A stretch of 64,000 bases of DNA from Dysgonomonas sp. UBA5412 (GTDB lineage: Bacteria > Bacteroidota > Bacteroidia > Bacteroidales > Dysgonomonadaceae). Made by a program: the position numbers and the translations under genes. The stretch is taken from positions 1 to 64,000 of the forward strand of contig DHNQ01000006.1 in the NCBI GenBank assembly GCA_002409595.1, in the 5' to 3' direction. Positions 34,956 through 44,800 of the stretch are shown here, piece after piece. The number at the start of each line of letters is the position of its first letter. Position 1 is the first letter of the stretch. The notes beneath the pieces were generated by a model. That model saw nothing but the letters and a program-made list of their open reading frames with translations, did no database searches and was not told the origin of the DNA.

Positions 34956-37439
34956 ATGGACTTTATAAACTTAAACGAAACGGTCAGAACCGCTATTCGG
35001 ATTGCGCAATCAATTGCCCGCGAATATTACAATGCCAACTATGGCGCAGCGCATTTGCTAAAAGCATTGCTGCATAAGGAGATCAACATCAGAGACTTTA
35101 TCCTGAGTATGGACAAAGATCTTGGCTACTTTGAAGAATGGGCAGAGATGCGTATCGAGGACTATCCGAAAGCAGGAGTTGTGGCAGACATACAGCCCGA
35201 TGATAAGATTCCCGCAGTCTTTGAAGAAGCTGACAATGTGCGCCTAAAGTTGGGCTTGTTGGAGATCAATCCCATCTGTGTATTGGCAGCCATAGCCCGA
35301 CCTAATATCGCATTTACGTCCGATCAGTTGAAATCGTTTCCTCTACGTGAAAACGAAATATTCGACCTTTATATAAACCGTAAAGAAACAGCCTCCGTTG
35401 TCGGTATGCCCGCTGCTTCATCCTTTATTACATCCGAAGACAATGGCGCTATGCCATTGATCAATCTGATGAAATACTGTGTCGACAAAACCGCATTGGT
35501 TCAGGATATGAAAATACATAGTATCGTGAGCCGCGACAAGGAGATGCGTATGATGATGGAAATATTAGGTCGCCATAGTAAGCCAAATGTAATGATAATC
35601 GGAGACTCAGGAGTTGGTAAAACAGCCCTTGTAGATGGATTAGCACATAATATTGTAAACGAAAAAGTTCCGCCTTACCTCTCCGGAGCCGTTGTTTATG
35701 AATTAGATACCGGTTCGCTGATAGCCGGAGCCACATACAAAGGCGAGATCGAAGACCGCATTAAAAATATTATTAAAGAAATACGAGGTATCGACAATGC
35801 GATACTCTTCATAGATGAGATTCATGTGCTTCTCGATCCTAAACAAGGCAATTCGGGAGCAGCAAATATATTGAAGCCGGAATTGTCGAAAGGAGACCTG
35901 ACCATTATCGGAGCTACAACAGTAGACGAGTATCGAAAACTGATAGAGCCCGACCATGCGTTTAGCCGTCGTTTCGAAACATTGCAAATAAACGAACCCG
36001 ATATCGCGGCTGCCATATTGATGGTACATTCCGTATTGCCCCGTTATTCAGACTTTCACCAGCTTGAGATTGCCAGAGATGCAGTAGAAGAATGTGTCCG
36101 ATTAGCCAAGCGATACGATAAAGACCGCCGTTTGCCCGATTCTGCTATCGACCTGATGGACAGGACTATGTCGGCTACCAAAATGGTAAATGAAACGGCA
36201 AAAGAAGATATACAATACTTTACACAAAAATTGGCTGATATAGAAAGTGCGGTAGAGAAGACAAGCGAAGAGAAGCTTGAGGACTTGCGCTTCCTTTATC
36301 TGTCGATGCAAAATCGCCTAAGCCCTATATTATTGGGTATAGTGACTGATGAGACAGATGTGAAGGAGATAGAAGAGCCTCAACAGCTTTTCGACTATAT
36401 AGATAATGCGCTCGACATCTTACGTAATTTTGCTAAAGATAAGATAACAACCATACAGCCGCATGAGATAGCAGCCATTATATCTTCCAAAACAGGTATC
36501 CCGATAGGCAAAGTACAAGCGCAGGAGAAAGAGCGTTTGCTGAATATGGAGGAATTGCTACGCCGTAGAGTAGTGGGGCAGGACGGTGCTTTAAAATCGT
36601 TGGTAGATGCCATTCTCGAATCGCGCAGTGGGCTCAACAGACCGGGACAGCCGATAGGGTCGTTTTTCCTGCTCGGACCAACGGGAACGGGTAAGACGGA
36701 ACTGGCAAAATCTTTGGCAGAAGTATTGTTTAATGACGAGAAGGCGATGATCCGCTTTGATATGTCGGAGTTTAAAGAAGAACATTCGGCAGCTTTGCTG
36801 TATGGAGCACCTCCGGGATACGTGGGGTATGAAGAAGGCGGACTGTTGGTAAACAAGATACGTCAACAACCTTATGCAGTTGTTTTGTTCGATGAGATAG
36901 AAAAAGCACATCCTTCGGTCTACGATATCTTCTTACAGATAATGGATGAGGGGAAGCTGCATGACCGTTTGGGTAAGGAGGGCGATTTTTCTAACGCCAT
37001 TGTGTTGTTTACCTCCAATGTTGGCAGCCAATGGTTGACAGAGCAGATAAACAAAGGGATAATTCCTGAAACAGCTCAGATAATGGAAGTGATGGGACAG
37101 TATTTTCGCCCTGAGTTTTTGGCTCGTCTGTCCGAAATCGTGCCATTTGCTCCGATAAATGAAACCATGCTACTCAAGATATTCAATATTCAGCTTCGCA
37201 GTCTGGAAGACGCTTTGAGTAAACAGGGGATAGAATTGGAAATAGGGGAGGATACCCGAAAAATGCTGGCTTCGAGAGGCTTTACTCCTAAGTATGGTGC
37301 AAGGCAGATTGCCGGAACTATAAGGACATACCTCAGGCGACCAATATCGAGATTGATTGTTGGCAATAAGCTGACACACGGGCAAAAATTGATTGTGGAT
37401 AAGGACGAAAAAGATGAATTAACTTGGACTATATTATAA
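34956..37439 (+). CDS. tssH: T6SS AAA+ ATPase TssH/ClpV
   Basis: 827 residues, Clp/Hsp100 family. An N-terminal domain (about 1-150) begins with NETVRTAIRIAQSIAREYYNANYG, as in ClpB/ClpV N-domains. The first ATPase domain has Walker A GDSGVGKT (about 215) and Walker B LFIDEIHVLL; the second has GPTGTGKT (about 572), Walker B VVLFDEIEKAHP and the GAPPGYVGYEEGG pore segment; the end is a ClpB-type small domain (GARQIAGTIRTYLRRPISRLI). ClpV disassembles contracted TssB/C sheaths. The short middle domain and the tssF-like fragment upstream favour ClpV of the Bacteroidota subtype-iii system over ClpB. No other T6SS gene is in the window; a terminator follows. Confidence 0.8.
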   Translation: MDFINLNETVRTAIRIAQSIAREYYNANYGAAHLLKALLHKEINIRDFILSMDKDLGYFEEWAEMRIEDYPKAGVVADIQPDDKIPAVFEEADNVRLKLGLLEINPICVLAAIARPNIAFTSDQLKSFPLRENEIFDLYINRKETASVVGMPAASSFITSEDNGAMPLINLMKYCVDKTALVQDMKIHSIVSRDKEMRMMMEILGRHSKPNVMIIGDSGVGKTALVDGLAHNIVNEKVPPYLSGAVVYELDTGSLIAGATYKGEIEDRIKNIIKEIRGIDNAILFIDEIHVLLDPKQGNSGAANILKPELSKGDLTIIGATTVDEYRKLIEPDHAFSRRFETLQINEPDIAAAILMVHSVLPRYSDFHQLEIARDAVEECVRLAKRYDKDRRLPDSAIDLMDRTMSATKMVNETAKEDIQYFTQKLADIESAVEKTSEEKLEDLRFLYLSMQNRLSPILLGIVTDETDVKEIEEPQQLFDYIDNALDILRNFAKDKITTIQPHEIAAIISSKTGIPIGKVQAQEKERLLNMEELLRRRVVGQDGALKSLVDAILESRSGLNRPGQPIGSFFLLGPTGTGKTELAKSLAEVLFNDEKAMIRFDMSEFKEEHSAALLYGAPPGYVGYEEGGLLVNKIRQQPYAVVLFDEIEKAHPSVYDIFLQIMDEGKLHDRLGKEGDFSNAIVLFTSNVGSQWLTEQINKGIIPETAQIMEVMGQYFRPEFLARLSEIVPFAPINETMLLKIFNIQLRSLEDALSKQGIELEIGEDTRKMLASRGFTPKYGARQIAGTIRTYLRRPISRLIVGNKLTHGQKLIVDKDEKDELTWTIL

Positions 37440-37448
37440 TATAAAAAT

Positions 37449-37487
37449 AAAAAAGCTGCTAAAATTTTCATTTGGCAGCTTTTTTGT
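37449..37487. terminator. Bidirectional terminator after tssH
   Basis: AAAAAGCTGC (37450-37459) pairs with GCAGCTTTTT (37475-37484), with an A/T-rich loop. It separates tssH (+) from the convergent FISUMP gene (-). Confidence 0.85.
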
Positions 37488-37532
37488 TTCCTATAAAACT
37501 TATATAATAAGTCAATTAAGTTTTATATATTT

Positions 37533-38774
37533 TCATTCGTCTTTCTTGCAACGGATAGAAATCAAGGAATTGCGTGTAGTGGATGATCGATATACTCCAT
37601 CTGTATAATTATCAAATTGGCGCGTCCATGCTCTAGTTTCGTCCTTTGCGCTCGATGTCCAATGCTGACTTGTATATCCATAGTTTTCCGTTGTTCCATT
37701 TGGGCTGATACCCGGGAGAAGTATATCCATACCGCCATCTGCAGCTGCTTTAGAAAATCCAGTTCCCGCACCGTTATTGTTCGTCATCAACACTATAGCG
37801 GCATATCCCCGATCACCGTCGGTTGTTTCCCAATCCGGATTCCATTTTTCATTTTCGTTTAAATAAAATCCGTCTACAGCATAGTTTTCATAGCCGTCCG
37901 TTGTCATTACTTTTTCCATTTCGTTCCATTCTCTGTCGCTGGGCAGATGCCAGCCTTTTGGGCAGATACCTTGTATCTTTTCTCCGACCGTTTCCACCTC
38001 ATATTCACCGGGTGTATCACCCTTTACTTGACATTGGTCAACAGCAACCAAGCAGCCGTTTTGTCCCATTGCGGCAGACCAATTATATTGTAGTCCTTCT
38101 TTTCCTTTTGTTACAGAGCCATTATTAGGTATAACATATTGTGGTTCGGGGAGAGAGGGATCTGAAGAGGGTGCAGAGTATTTAGGTATTTTATTACCAT
38201 TTGGTAAATAGGTAGTTGCCAGATTTTCGGTCATCCATGTACCTGCATCGCCAAATTTACTGTATCTATAGCTTGTTACTTCCCCGTTATAGCTGATTGT
38301 AATCTGAGTGCCGTCGTCGGTGACCTCGCGAACATCTTCTTCTACCTTTCTTGTCCTTTTTTCTCCTTTGCTTTCGTTTAGTGGTTGCCATTGTTGTCCA
38401 TTCCACACGTATAAGCCTAATGGAAGACCTTCTAATCTGCAAAGTTTATCCCGCTTAGGAGGATTGACATTGTAAACAACCAGCCCGATATGAGTATTTA
38501 TGCCGTAGCTGTCGGTAGTGTTGCCTATCGACTCGGCTAGTTCTTTGTCGTTTGTCGGTGTAAGATTGCTTAATTTTACTCTGGGTAGAAGTAACCCTTT
38601 GGTAGCATTTGTTAATGGGTCAGCATCTGTTACATTCTCTTTCAATTGCAATAATGCACCATTTACAGGAGCTTTGTCGCTGCCTATGGTTACTTGTGCT
38701 TGTAGACAAAGCGTGTTTCCTAAAAAGATGATTGATAATAGTAATGAGCAAACTGATTTTGTGTAATTTTTCAT
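37533..38774 (-). CDS. Secreted FISUMP-domain protein
   Basis: 413 residues. Signal peptide (cut near LQAQ), then the modular start QVTIGSDKAPVNGALLQLKE...KGLLLPRVKLSNL...GLYVWNGQQWQPLN, which recurs in the protein at 56128. After a linker comes the FISUMP domain (about 175-410): AGTWMTENLATTYLPNG, LQYNWSAAMG, GICPKGWHLPSDREWNEMEK, LLPGISPNG, and HWTSSAKDETRAWTRQFDNYTDGVYRSSTTRNSLISIRCKKD. This domain is abundant in Bacteroidota and Fibrobacter surface proteins, without known activity. It is a single gene with no obvious operon partner. Confidence 0.85.
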   Translation of the reverse strand: MKNYTKSVCSLLLSIIFLGNTLCLQAQVTIGSDKAPVNGALLQLKENVTDADPLTNATKGLLLPRVKLSNLTPTNDKELAESIGNTTDSYGINTHIGLVVYNVNPPKRDKLCRLEGLPLGLYVWNGQQWQPLNESKGEKRTRKVEEDVREVTDDGTQITISYNGEVTSYRYSKFGDAGTWMTENLATTYLPNGNKIPKYSAPSSDPSLPEPQYVIPNNGSVTKGKEGLQYNWSAAMGQNGCLVAVDQCQVKGDTPGEYEVETVGEKIQGICPKGWHLPSDREWNEMEKVMTTDGYENYAVDGFYLNENEKWNPDWETTDGDRGYAAIVLMTNNNGAGTGFSKAAADGGMDILLPGISPNGTTENYGYTSQHWTSSAKDETRAWTRQFDNYTDGVYRSSTTRNSLISIRCKKDE

Positions 38775-38942
38775 TGTGAATATATTCTAACAAATTCGTA
38801 GGGAGGCTCAATTAGTTACTTTCCTACAAAATTAAAAATAGATGTGTGTGGATGCAAAGATAAAGATAAAAATTGATGTTAAGTAATTTACTTGTATCTA
38901 ACTATTTTTTTATTAATTGCCTTGATAGATAGGTTTTTGATT

Positions 38943-38990
38943 TAAAAGACAGAAGCCACTAAATGATCATTTAGTGGCTTCTGTCTTTTA
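38943..38990. terminator. 48-bp perfect palindromic terminator
   Basis: Two 24-base arms (38943-38966 and 38967-38990) are exact reverse complements with no spacer. They begin TAAAAGACAG and end CTGTCTTTTA, giving T-runs on both strands. It lies just after the stop of the minus-strand cold-shock gene and is probably its terminator; no + gene ends here. Confidence 0.8.
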
Positions 38991-39008
38991 TAACTTACTT
39001 ATAATAGG

Positions 39009-39464
39009 TTATTCTTTTGTTTGGAGTGAGATATTAACGGCATTCATGCCTTTTTTGCCTCTTTCTAATTCGAATGTAACTTTATTACCTTCTGTAATGG
39101 AAGCGGGGGCACTACTTATATGGAAAAAAAATTTTTCAGTATTAGCTGCGTTTTTAATAAATCCATATCCTTTACTCGCGTCAAAATACTCTACTCTTCC
39201 GGTCAGGGTAGTTTCTTCTTCCTCTCGTTCTTCTTTTTTAGGAACTGAGATTGCTATATCTTCGATGTCGATATCCTGCTTATTACTGGTATCGGGCGGA
39301 GTATCGGTAATCACACCATTCTCATCCACATAGGCTATCATGTTTTCGAACGATCCATCGCCCGCATTAGCCTTGCGTTCTTCCTTACGCTTTTGTTTTT
39401 CTTGTCTTTTTTGTTCTCGCTTTTTTTCTAATTCTCTTTTATTAAATGATATTGATTTCGCCAT
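39009..39464 (-). CDS. Cold-shock domain protein with long charged N-terminus
   Basis: 151 residues. The C-terminal 65 residues are a cold-shock/OB domain with RNP1-like KGYGFIKN and RNP2-like KFFFHISSA, then EGNKVTFELERGKKGMNAVNI. The N-terminal half is a coiled, strongly basic helix (RELEKKREQKRQEKQKRKEE) followed by an acidic linker. It binds RNA or single-stranded DNA. It is the last of four small RNA-related genes in one direction (helicase, unknown, RRM, cold-shock), a group that fits ribosome or mRNA handling in the cold. A perfect palindromic terminator follows. Confidence 0.9.
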   Translation of the reverse strand: MAKSISFNKRELEKKREQKRQEKQKRKEERKANAGDGSFENMIAYVDENGVITDTPPDTSNKQDIDIEDIAISVPKKEEREEEETTLTGRVEYFDASKGYGFIKNAANTEKFFFHISSAPASITEGNKVTFELERGKKGMNAVNISLQTKE

Positions 39465-39552
39465 ATATTATACATGAAAATATTTATTTTATGAAAATCT
39501 TAACAGCCGATATATTGTATATCAGCTGTTTTTATATTCTAGCTCCTAATTA

Positions 39553-39852
39553 TTAGTAGCTTCTCGAATTATTATAAGAACGTCTGCCGTCTTGGTTTGA
39601 AGAACGTTCCGGTTGAGGACGAGCTACGGATACATTAATGGTTCTGGTATCGTGTTGAGTGCCATTGAGTCCGTTGATAGCATTCTGACCTTCAGCGTCA
39701 TCGTCCATTTCCACAAAGCCGAATCCTCTCGATCTACCTGTTTCTCTATCTGTTATAACTTTGGCTGACGATACTTCACCATATTCTGTAAATAGGTTTT
39801 GCAAACGCTCACTATCTATACCGTAACTTAATCCTGAAATGTAAATATTCAT
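39553..39852 (-). CDS. RRM-domain RNA-binding protein
   Basis: 99 residues. A single RNA recognition motif covers residues 1-82: RNP2 is NIYISGLSY and RNP1 is RSRGFGFVEM, with the usual SERLQNLFTEYGEVSSAKVI helix. A short Arg/Ser/Asn tail (RSSNQDGRRSYNNSRSY) follows, as in the short bacterial RRM proteins found in Bacteroidota and Cyanobacteria. It is placed between the helicase group and the cold-shock gene in the same direction, about 30 bases from the preceding small gene, and probably shares their transcript. Confidence 0.93.
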   Translation of the reverse strand: MNIYISGLSYGIDSERLQNLFTEYGEVSSAKVITDRETGRSRGFGFVEMDDDAEGQNAINGLNGTQHDTRTINVSVARPQPERSSNQDGRRSYNNSRSY

Positions 39853-39880
39853 TTTTATCTTAGTTTAAAATGTTTTTTGT

Positions 39881-40117
39881 TTATATTTTTGATTTGTGCA
39901 ATTTTATATAATTTTCTACACGGGCATCTCTTTCCGCCTGAGATAAGTGGGCAGGAAGCTCAAGAGTCGTTCTGTCGCTTATTGTTATAAGGACTACTTT
40001 TCCTGTCTTTTCTTTTATGTTCTTTAATGTCAATTCGGCTTGTTGATTAACCGTTGTTCTTTCCGAGCGGGTAATTTCGCCTTCTTTCTTCATCGAAGAA
40101 TTTTGTTTTGCTGCCAT
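39881..40117 (-). CDS. Small conserved-looking protein of unknown function
   Basis: 78 residues, no signal peptide or membrane helix. The N-terminus is disordered and Lys/Ser-rich; then NQQAELTLKNIKEKTGKVVLITISDRTTLELPAHLSQAERDARVENYIKLH reads as strand and helix with alternating polarity. I do not recognise the family. It lies 32 bases after the DEAD-box helicase stop and 28 bases before the RRM gene, so it belongs to that small operon and may help in RNA handling (inference from place only). Confidence 0.6.
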   Translation of the reverse strand: MAAKQNSSMKKEGEITRSERTTVNQQAELTLKNIKEKTGKVVLITISDRTTLELPAHLSQAERDARVENYIKLHKSKI

Positions 40118-40149
40118 ATTATTCTTTTTTTAAGTAAGTAATTTTTTCC

Positions 40150-41265
40150 TCAATCCGCGACCAGAAGCTTCTTGCCTGTCAGATTTTGGATGCTTCTCAG
40201 CATTAATTTTTCGTCATCGGCACAAAATGTAAGGGCAGTGCCCGTATTTCCGGCTCTACCCGTACGCCCGATGCGATGTACATATGTTTCTGCCATATCC
40301 GGCAGATCGTAGTTGATAACCAGCTCCAGCTTGTCGATGTCGATACCTCTTGCTGCTATGTCAGTAGCTATAAGTACTCGTATCTTGTTCGACTTGAAGT
40401 TGGTCAGGGCTCGTTGTCTCGCATTCTGAGACTTATTTCCATGAATGGCTTCGCTGCCTATACCGGCTTTGCAAAGCTGGCGCGCTATCTTGTCTGCTCC
40501 GTGCTTAGTACGGGAGAATATCAGAGCAGATTGTTTTTTATCCTTTGCCAATAAACTGATAAGCAGATCTTTTTTCTCTTTCTTTTCTACAAAATAGATG
40601 TATTGCTGTACTGTATCTACAACCGACGAAACGGGTGTTACCTCCACTTTTTCAGGGTTGTGCAAAATAGATCTTGCCAAAGAGGCTATTGTCTGCGGCA
40701 TGGTTGCCGAGAAAAATAGTGTTTGTTTCTCTTTCGGTAGCTTGGGCAACAGACGTTTGATGTCGTGTACAAATCCCATATCCAACATTCTGTCGGCTTC
40801 GTCCAGTACGAAATGACGAACAGCGTTGAGGCTTATATACCCCTGATTCATCAGGTCTAACAAACGTCCGGGAGTGGCAACGAGAATGTCAATTCCCATA
40901 TTTAACTGATTGACCTGATTGTTTTGTTTTATACCGCCATATATTACGGTATGACGCAGACCTGTATATTTGGTATAGTCCTCAAGACAGTCGTTTATTT
41001 GAATAGCCAGTTCGCGGGTAGGAGTGATGATAAGCGCTCTTATCTGTCTCTTTTTTCCTTTTTCCTTGTTCAGATACAATTGTTGTATGATTGGGATTGC
41101 AAAAGCTGCGGTCTTGCCTGTGCCTGTCTGTGCAAGCCCTAATATATCTTTTTTATCTATTGCTTTGGGTATTGCTTGTTCTTGTATGGGGGTTGGATTA
41201 GTATATCCTTTTTCTTCAAGAGCCTTTAATATTGGCTCAATAATATTTAATTCTTTAAATGTCAT
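40150..41265 (-). CDS. DEAD-box RNA helicase (RhlE-like)
   Basis: 371 residues with all helicase motifs: Q motif (TNPTPIQEQAIP), I AQTGTGKT, Ia PTRELAIQ, II DEAD in VLDEADRMLDMGF, III SAT (FFSATMP), IV ALIFSRT, V ATDIAARGIDI and VI HRIGRTGRAG. The core is complete, and the usual basic RhlE tail is short. It unwinds RNA and is often involved in ribosome assembly or cold adaptation. It heads a minus-strand group with a small unknown, an RRM protein and a cold-shock protein. A long gene-free stretch (41266-41873) lies upstream, so an extended leader is possible. Confidence 0.93.
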   Translation of the reverse strand: MTFKELNIIEPILKALEEKGYTNPTPIQEQAIPKAIDKKDILGLAQTGTGKTAAFAIPIIQQLYLNKEKGKKRQIRALIITPTRELAIQINDCLEDYTKYTGLRHTVIYGGIKQNNQVNQLNMGIDILVATPGRLLDLMNQGYISLNAVRHFVLDEADRMLDMGFVHDIKRLLPKLPKEKQTLFFSATMPQTIASLARSILHNPEKVEVTPVSSVVDTVQQYIYFVEKKEKKDLLISLLAKDKKQSALIFSRTKHGADKIARQLCKAGIGSEAIHGNKSQNARQRALTNFKSNKIRVLIATDIAARGIDIDKLELVINYDLPDMAETYVHRIGRTGRAGNTGTALTFCADDEKLMLRSIQNLTGKKLLVAD

Positions 41266-41873
41266 AGTTCATTATTGCCATACCGGCAATTTCTTTTTTG
41301 ATTTTATTTTTTTAATACATAATACCTTTTTCTCTCCTCTGAAAAAAAGATCGCGTTTCCCATTTCTTCTATTCCATTCAGTGTGTCGGAGTACAACATA
41401 AATGACCTTTTAGAAATGATAAATACTAATAAACAAGTAAGTTGAAAGAGGTCGATTTCGACAAGAGAAAAGACTTAATACTTATATCAAGAAGATGCAA
41501 TGCAGATAAAGATCAGACTGAACTTTTTGTTTATTCGCTAAATATAGGCATAATTTCTTAATAACCAGTATGAAATTTCAATTATCTTCATTTTTAGATG
41601 TAATATTATGTATTGTGTGTATATAGAAACAATAATTAACAAGTCTAAGGGGCTTGTAGATATCTGTTGTTTTTTCCAAAAAAATATCCTATTCATTACT
41701 TCGAGAAGATGTAATCTCTGTTAACAATAATAAAACAATATTGATAAAATATCTTAATATGCCCACTCTACCTTCGTTGCGTGTAAAGTAAGCTATATCG
41801 CAGTTTTCACTTCATTGCTGTGCTCAGGCTAAAGGTAATTATTTGTATTTGTTTAATGTTTAAATTAAAATCA
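41266..41873. other. Intergenic region between helicase and SusC operons
   Basis: About 600 bases with no credible gene, between divergent units. It should contain the helicase promoter (leftward) and the SusC promoter (rightward). A weak -7-like box TACCTTCG lies at 41769-41776 on +. I see no tRNA, repeat or clear operator. Confidence 0.4.
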
Positions 41874-44800
41874 ATGAAAATTTTGGTAAAGAAACTTTTG
41901 TTTGCTTGCTGTTTAATTTGGTATTTTATGTTCCCTTCCGGACAGTTGCATGCTGCATCCAAAGACAAGGAAAATGAATTACACAAATTAGAGGCAAATA
42001 GTTCTCTTATTGTAAAACAAGGGGATAGTAAGCAACAAAGCCGCAAGGTGCTAAAAGGGGTTGTTTTAGATTCGATGAACGAACCCATTATCGGTGCTTC
42101 TATTGCTGTTAAAGGGACAACATACGGCATTATGACCGATGTGGACGGAACGTTTACTATTCAAGTTCCGGAGGGCGGTGAGATCTTAGTTGTTTCCTTT
42201 ATTGGATATAAACAACAAGAAATAACGTTAGGTAATGAGAGTTATCTGAAAATAATATTAGAAACAGATTCTAAAGCCTTAGATGATGTAGTTATAGTCG
42301 GATATGGTGTTCAGAAAAAAGCTAACCTGACGGGTGCTGTGGATCAGGTAACGAGCGAGGTGTTTGAAAACCGTTCAGTGCCTAATGTTACTCAAGCATT
42401 ACAAGGTACAATACCCAACCTGAATATTCAGATGACAGATGGTAAGCCGACCCGTTCGGCTAGTTATAATGTTCGCGGAACGACTTCGATAGGACAGGGG
42501 GGAAATGCTTTGATCTTGATCGACGGAGTGGAAGGCGATCCTGCAATGTTGAATCCTAACGATATAGCAAGTGTAACAGTATTGAAAGATGCAGCCTCGG
42601 CTGCAATCTATGGAGCACGCGGTACATTTGGAGTTGTACTGATTACAACTAAAGAGCCTACAAAAGACAAAACATCGATCACATATTCAGGTAGCTTCTC
42701 GATACAAAAGCCCGTTACAGTACCGGATTTCGTTACAGACGGATACGAATATGCATCGCATTTCTATGAGGCTTACCATGCTTGGAATAACTATTCTGCC
42801 GACCCTAAGAATATCAATAAATCTCAGGAATTTTCGCTCGGATGGTTAGAAGATTTCAGAACCAGAAGAGAACAGGGCATTACCGACGAGGTAACTGTGG
42901 ATGCCAATGGCAAGTATGTTTATTATGGAAACGAAGACTATTATGGTGCTTTGTACAAAAAGAATACTTACGCTCAGGATCATAACTTGTCTATAACAGG
43001 AAATAACGGAAAGTTGAATTATTATTTATCAGGACGTTTTTATGGTTACGGAGGTCTGTTCAAGTACAACACCGACGATTACAAAATGATGAATCTACGT
43101 GCAAAAGGTTCGATACAAGTATATGACTGGTTGAAAATCGAGAACAATATGGACTTTTCTAATATGGACTATCACAATCCTATCAATGTGGGAGAAGGTG
43201 GTTCCATTTGGCGTAATATATCAGATGAAGGACACCCTACTTCTCCTATATTCAATCCTGACGGCTCTCTTTCATTCTCGGCAGCCTATTCAGTCGGGGA
43301 CTTTATTTATGGAAAAAATGGTATTGATACCAACAATCGTATCTTGAAAAATACTACCGGATTTACAGCTTCTTTTTTAGAAAACAAAGCTCATGTTAAA
43401 GGAGACTTTACCTTCCGTAATACCGATAATAGTCAGACTCAACGCCGTGTGCCCGTACCATATAGCACTTATGAAGGGCAGGTAAGAGAATTGAGTACTC
43501 AGTATAACGACCTCAAAGAAAGTACCATGAGGACAGAATATTTAGCTACAAATATCTATACCGATTACGAAAATACTTTCAACGATGTGCATTATTTCAA
43601 AGGTATGGTAGGCTATAACTACGAGCAGTCAAAATACAAGAGAACTGATGTTCAACGTAATGGATTGTTGGTTAGTGATATGGAGAATATTAATCTGGCT
43701 CTTGGCGATGCTATAACAACTTCAGGAGCTTTTAACAGATGGCGTGTTGCTGGAGGATTCTTCCGTCTCAACTATGCTTTCAACAGTCGTTATCTATTGG
43801 AGGTGAATGGTCGCTACGACGGATCATCCAAATTTCCGAATGATGAACAATGGGCATTCTTTCCATCAGTTTCCGGAGGTTGGCGTATATCGGAAGAACC
43901 GTTTTGGAAAGTAAACCGAAATGTTCTTTCAGATATTAAGGTGCGTGCATCTTACGGATCGTTGGGTAATGGTAACGTTTCGCCATACAGCTATCTCGAA
44001 CTATTGTCTATCAATACATCCGATAGAGTCTTAAATGGCTTGAAAAACAAATATACTAACGCTCCCGGAGTTTTGCCTGACGGATTGACTTGGGAAACGG
44101 CAACAACTACGGACGTAGGTTTAGACTTTAGTATGGTGAATAACAAACTTACCTTTTCGGGCGACTATTATATCCGCAAGACAAAAGATATGTACACTAC
44201 CGGAAAAACTCTTCCCGATGTGTTTGGAGCAGACTCACCCAAAGGTAACTATGCCGACCTGACTACTAAAGGATGGGAAATAACCCTCACATGGCAAGAC
44301 AGATTTACATTGGGTAACAAACCATTCAATTATAATATACGAGGTACACTATCCGATTATATCTCTACAATAGACCGCTACAATAATGCTACAGGCGACC
44401 TTAATGATTATTATGTAGGTAAACGCGTGGGTGAGATATGGGGATATGTAACCGAAGGCTTATTTGCCGATCAGGCAGATATAGACAACCATGCTAGTCA
44501 GACACTTATTCAGTCATCATCCAATCGGACTACTTATCCCGGAGATGTGAAAATAAAAGACCTTAATAATGACGATGTTATTGATTACGGTAACAATACC
44601 CTTTCCGATCATGGCGATAAGAAAGTTATCGGAAATATGCTTCCTCGTTATACGTATAGTATTAACCTTTCTGCCGATTGGAACAACTTCTTCTTTTCAG
44701 CATTTTTTCAAGGCGTAGGAAAACAAGATTGGTATCCAAGTTCCGAAAGTATTTTCTGGGGACAGTATAATCGTCCTTATAATAATTTGCCTCAATGGCA

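Noticed and set aside
34956..37439. ClpB chaperone
   Set aside because: The middle coiled-coil region is short and the upstream fragment is T6SS-like, so ClpV is preferred, though the distinction is by eye.
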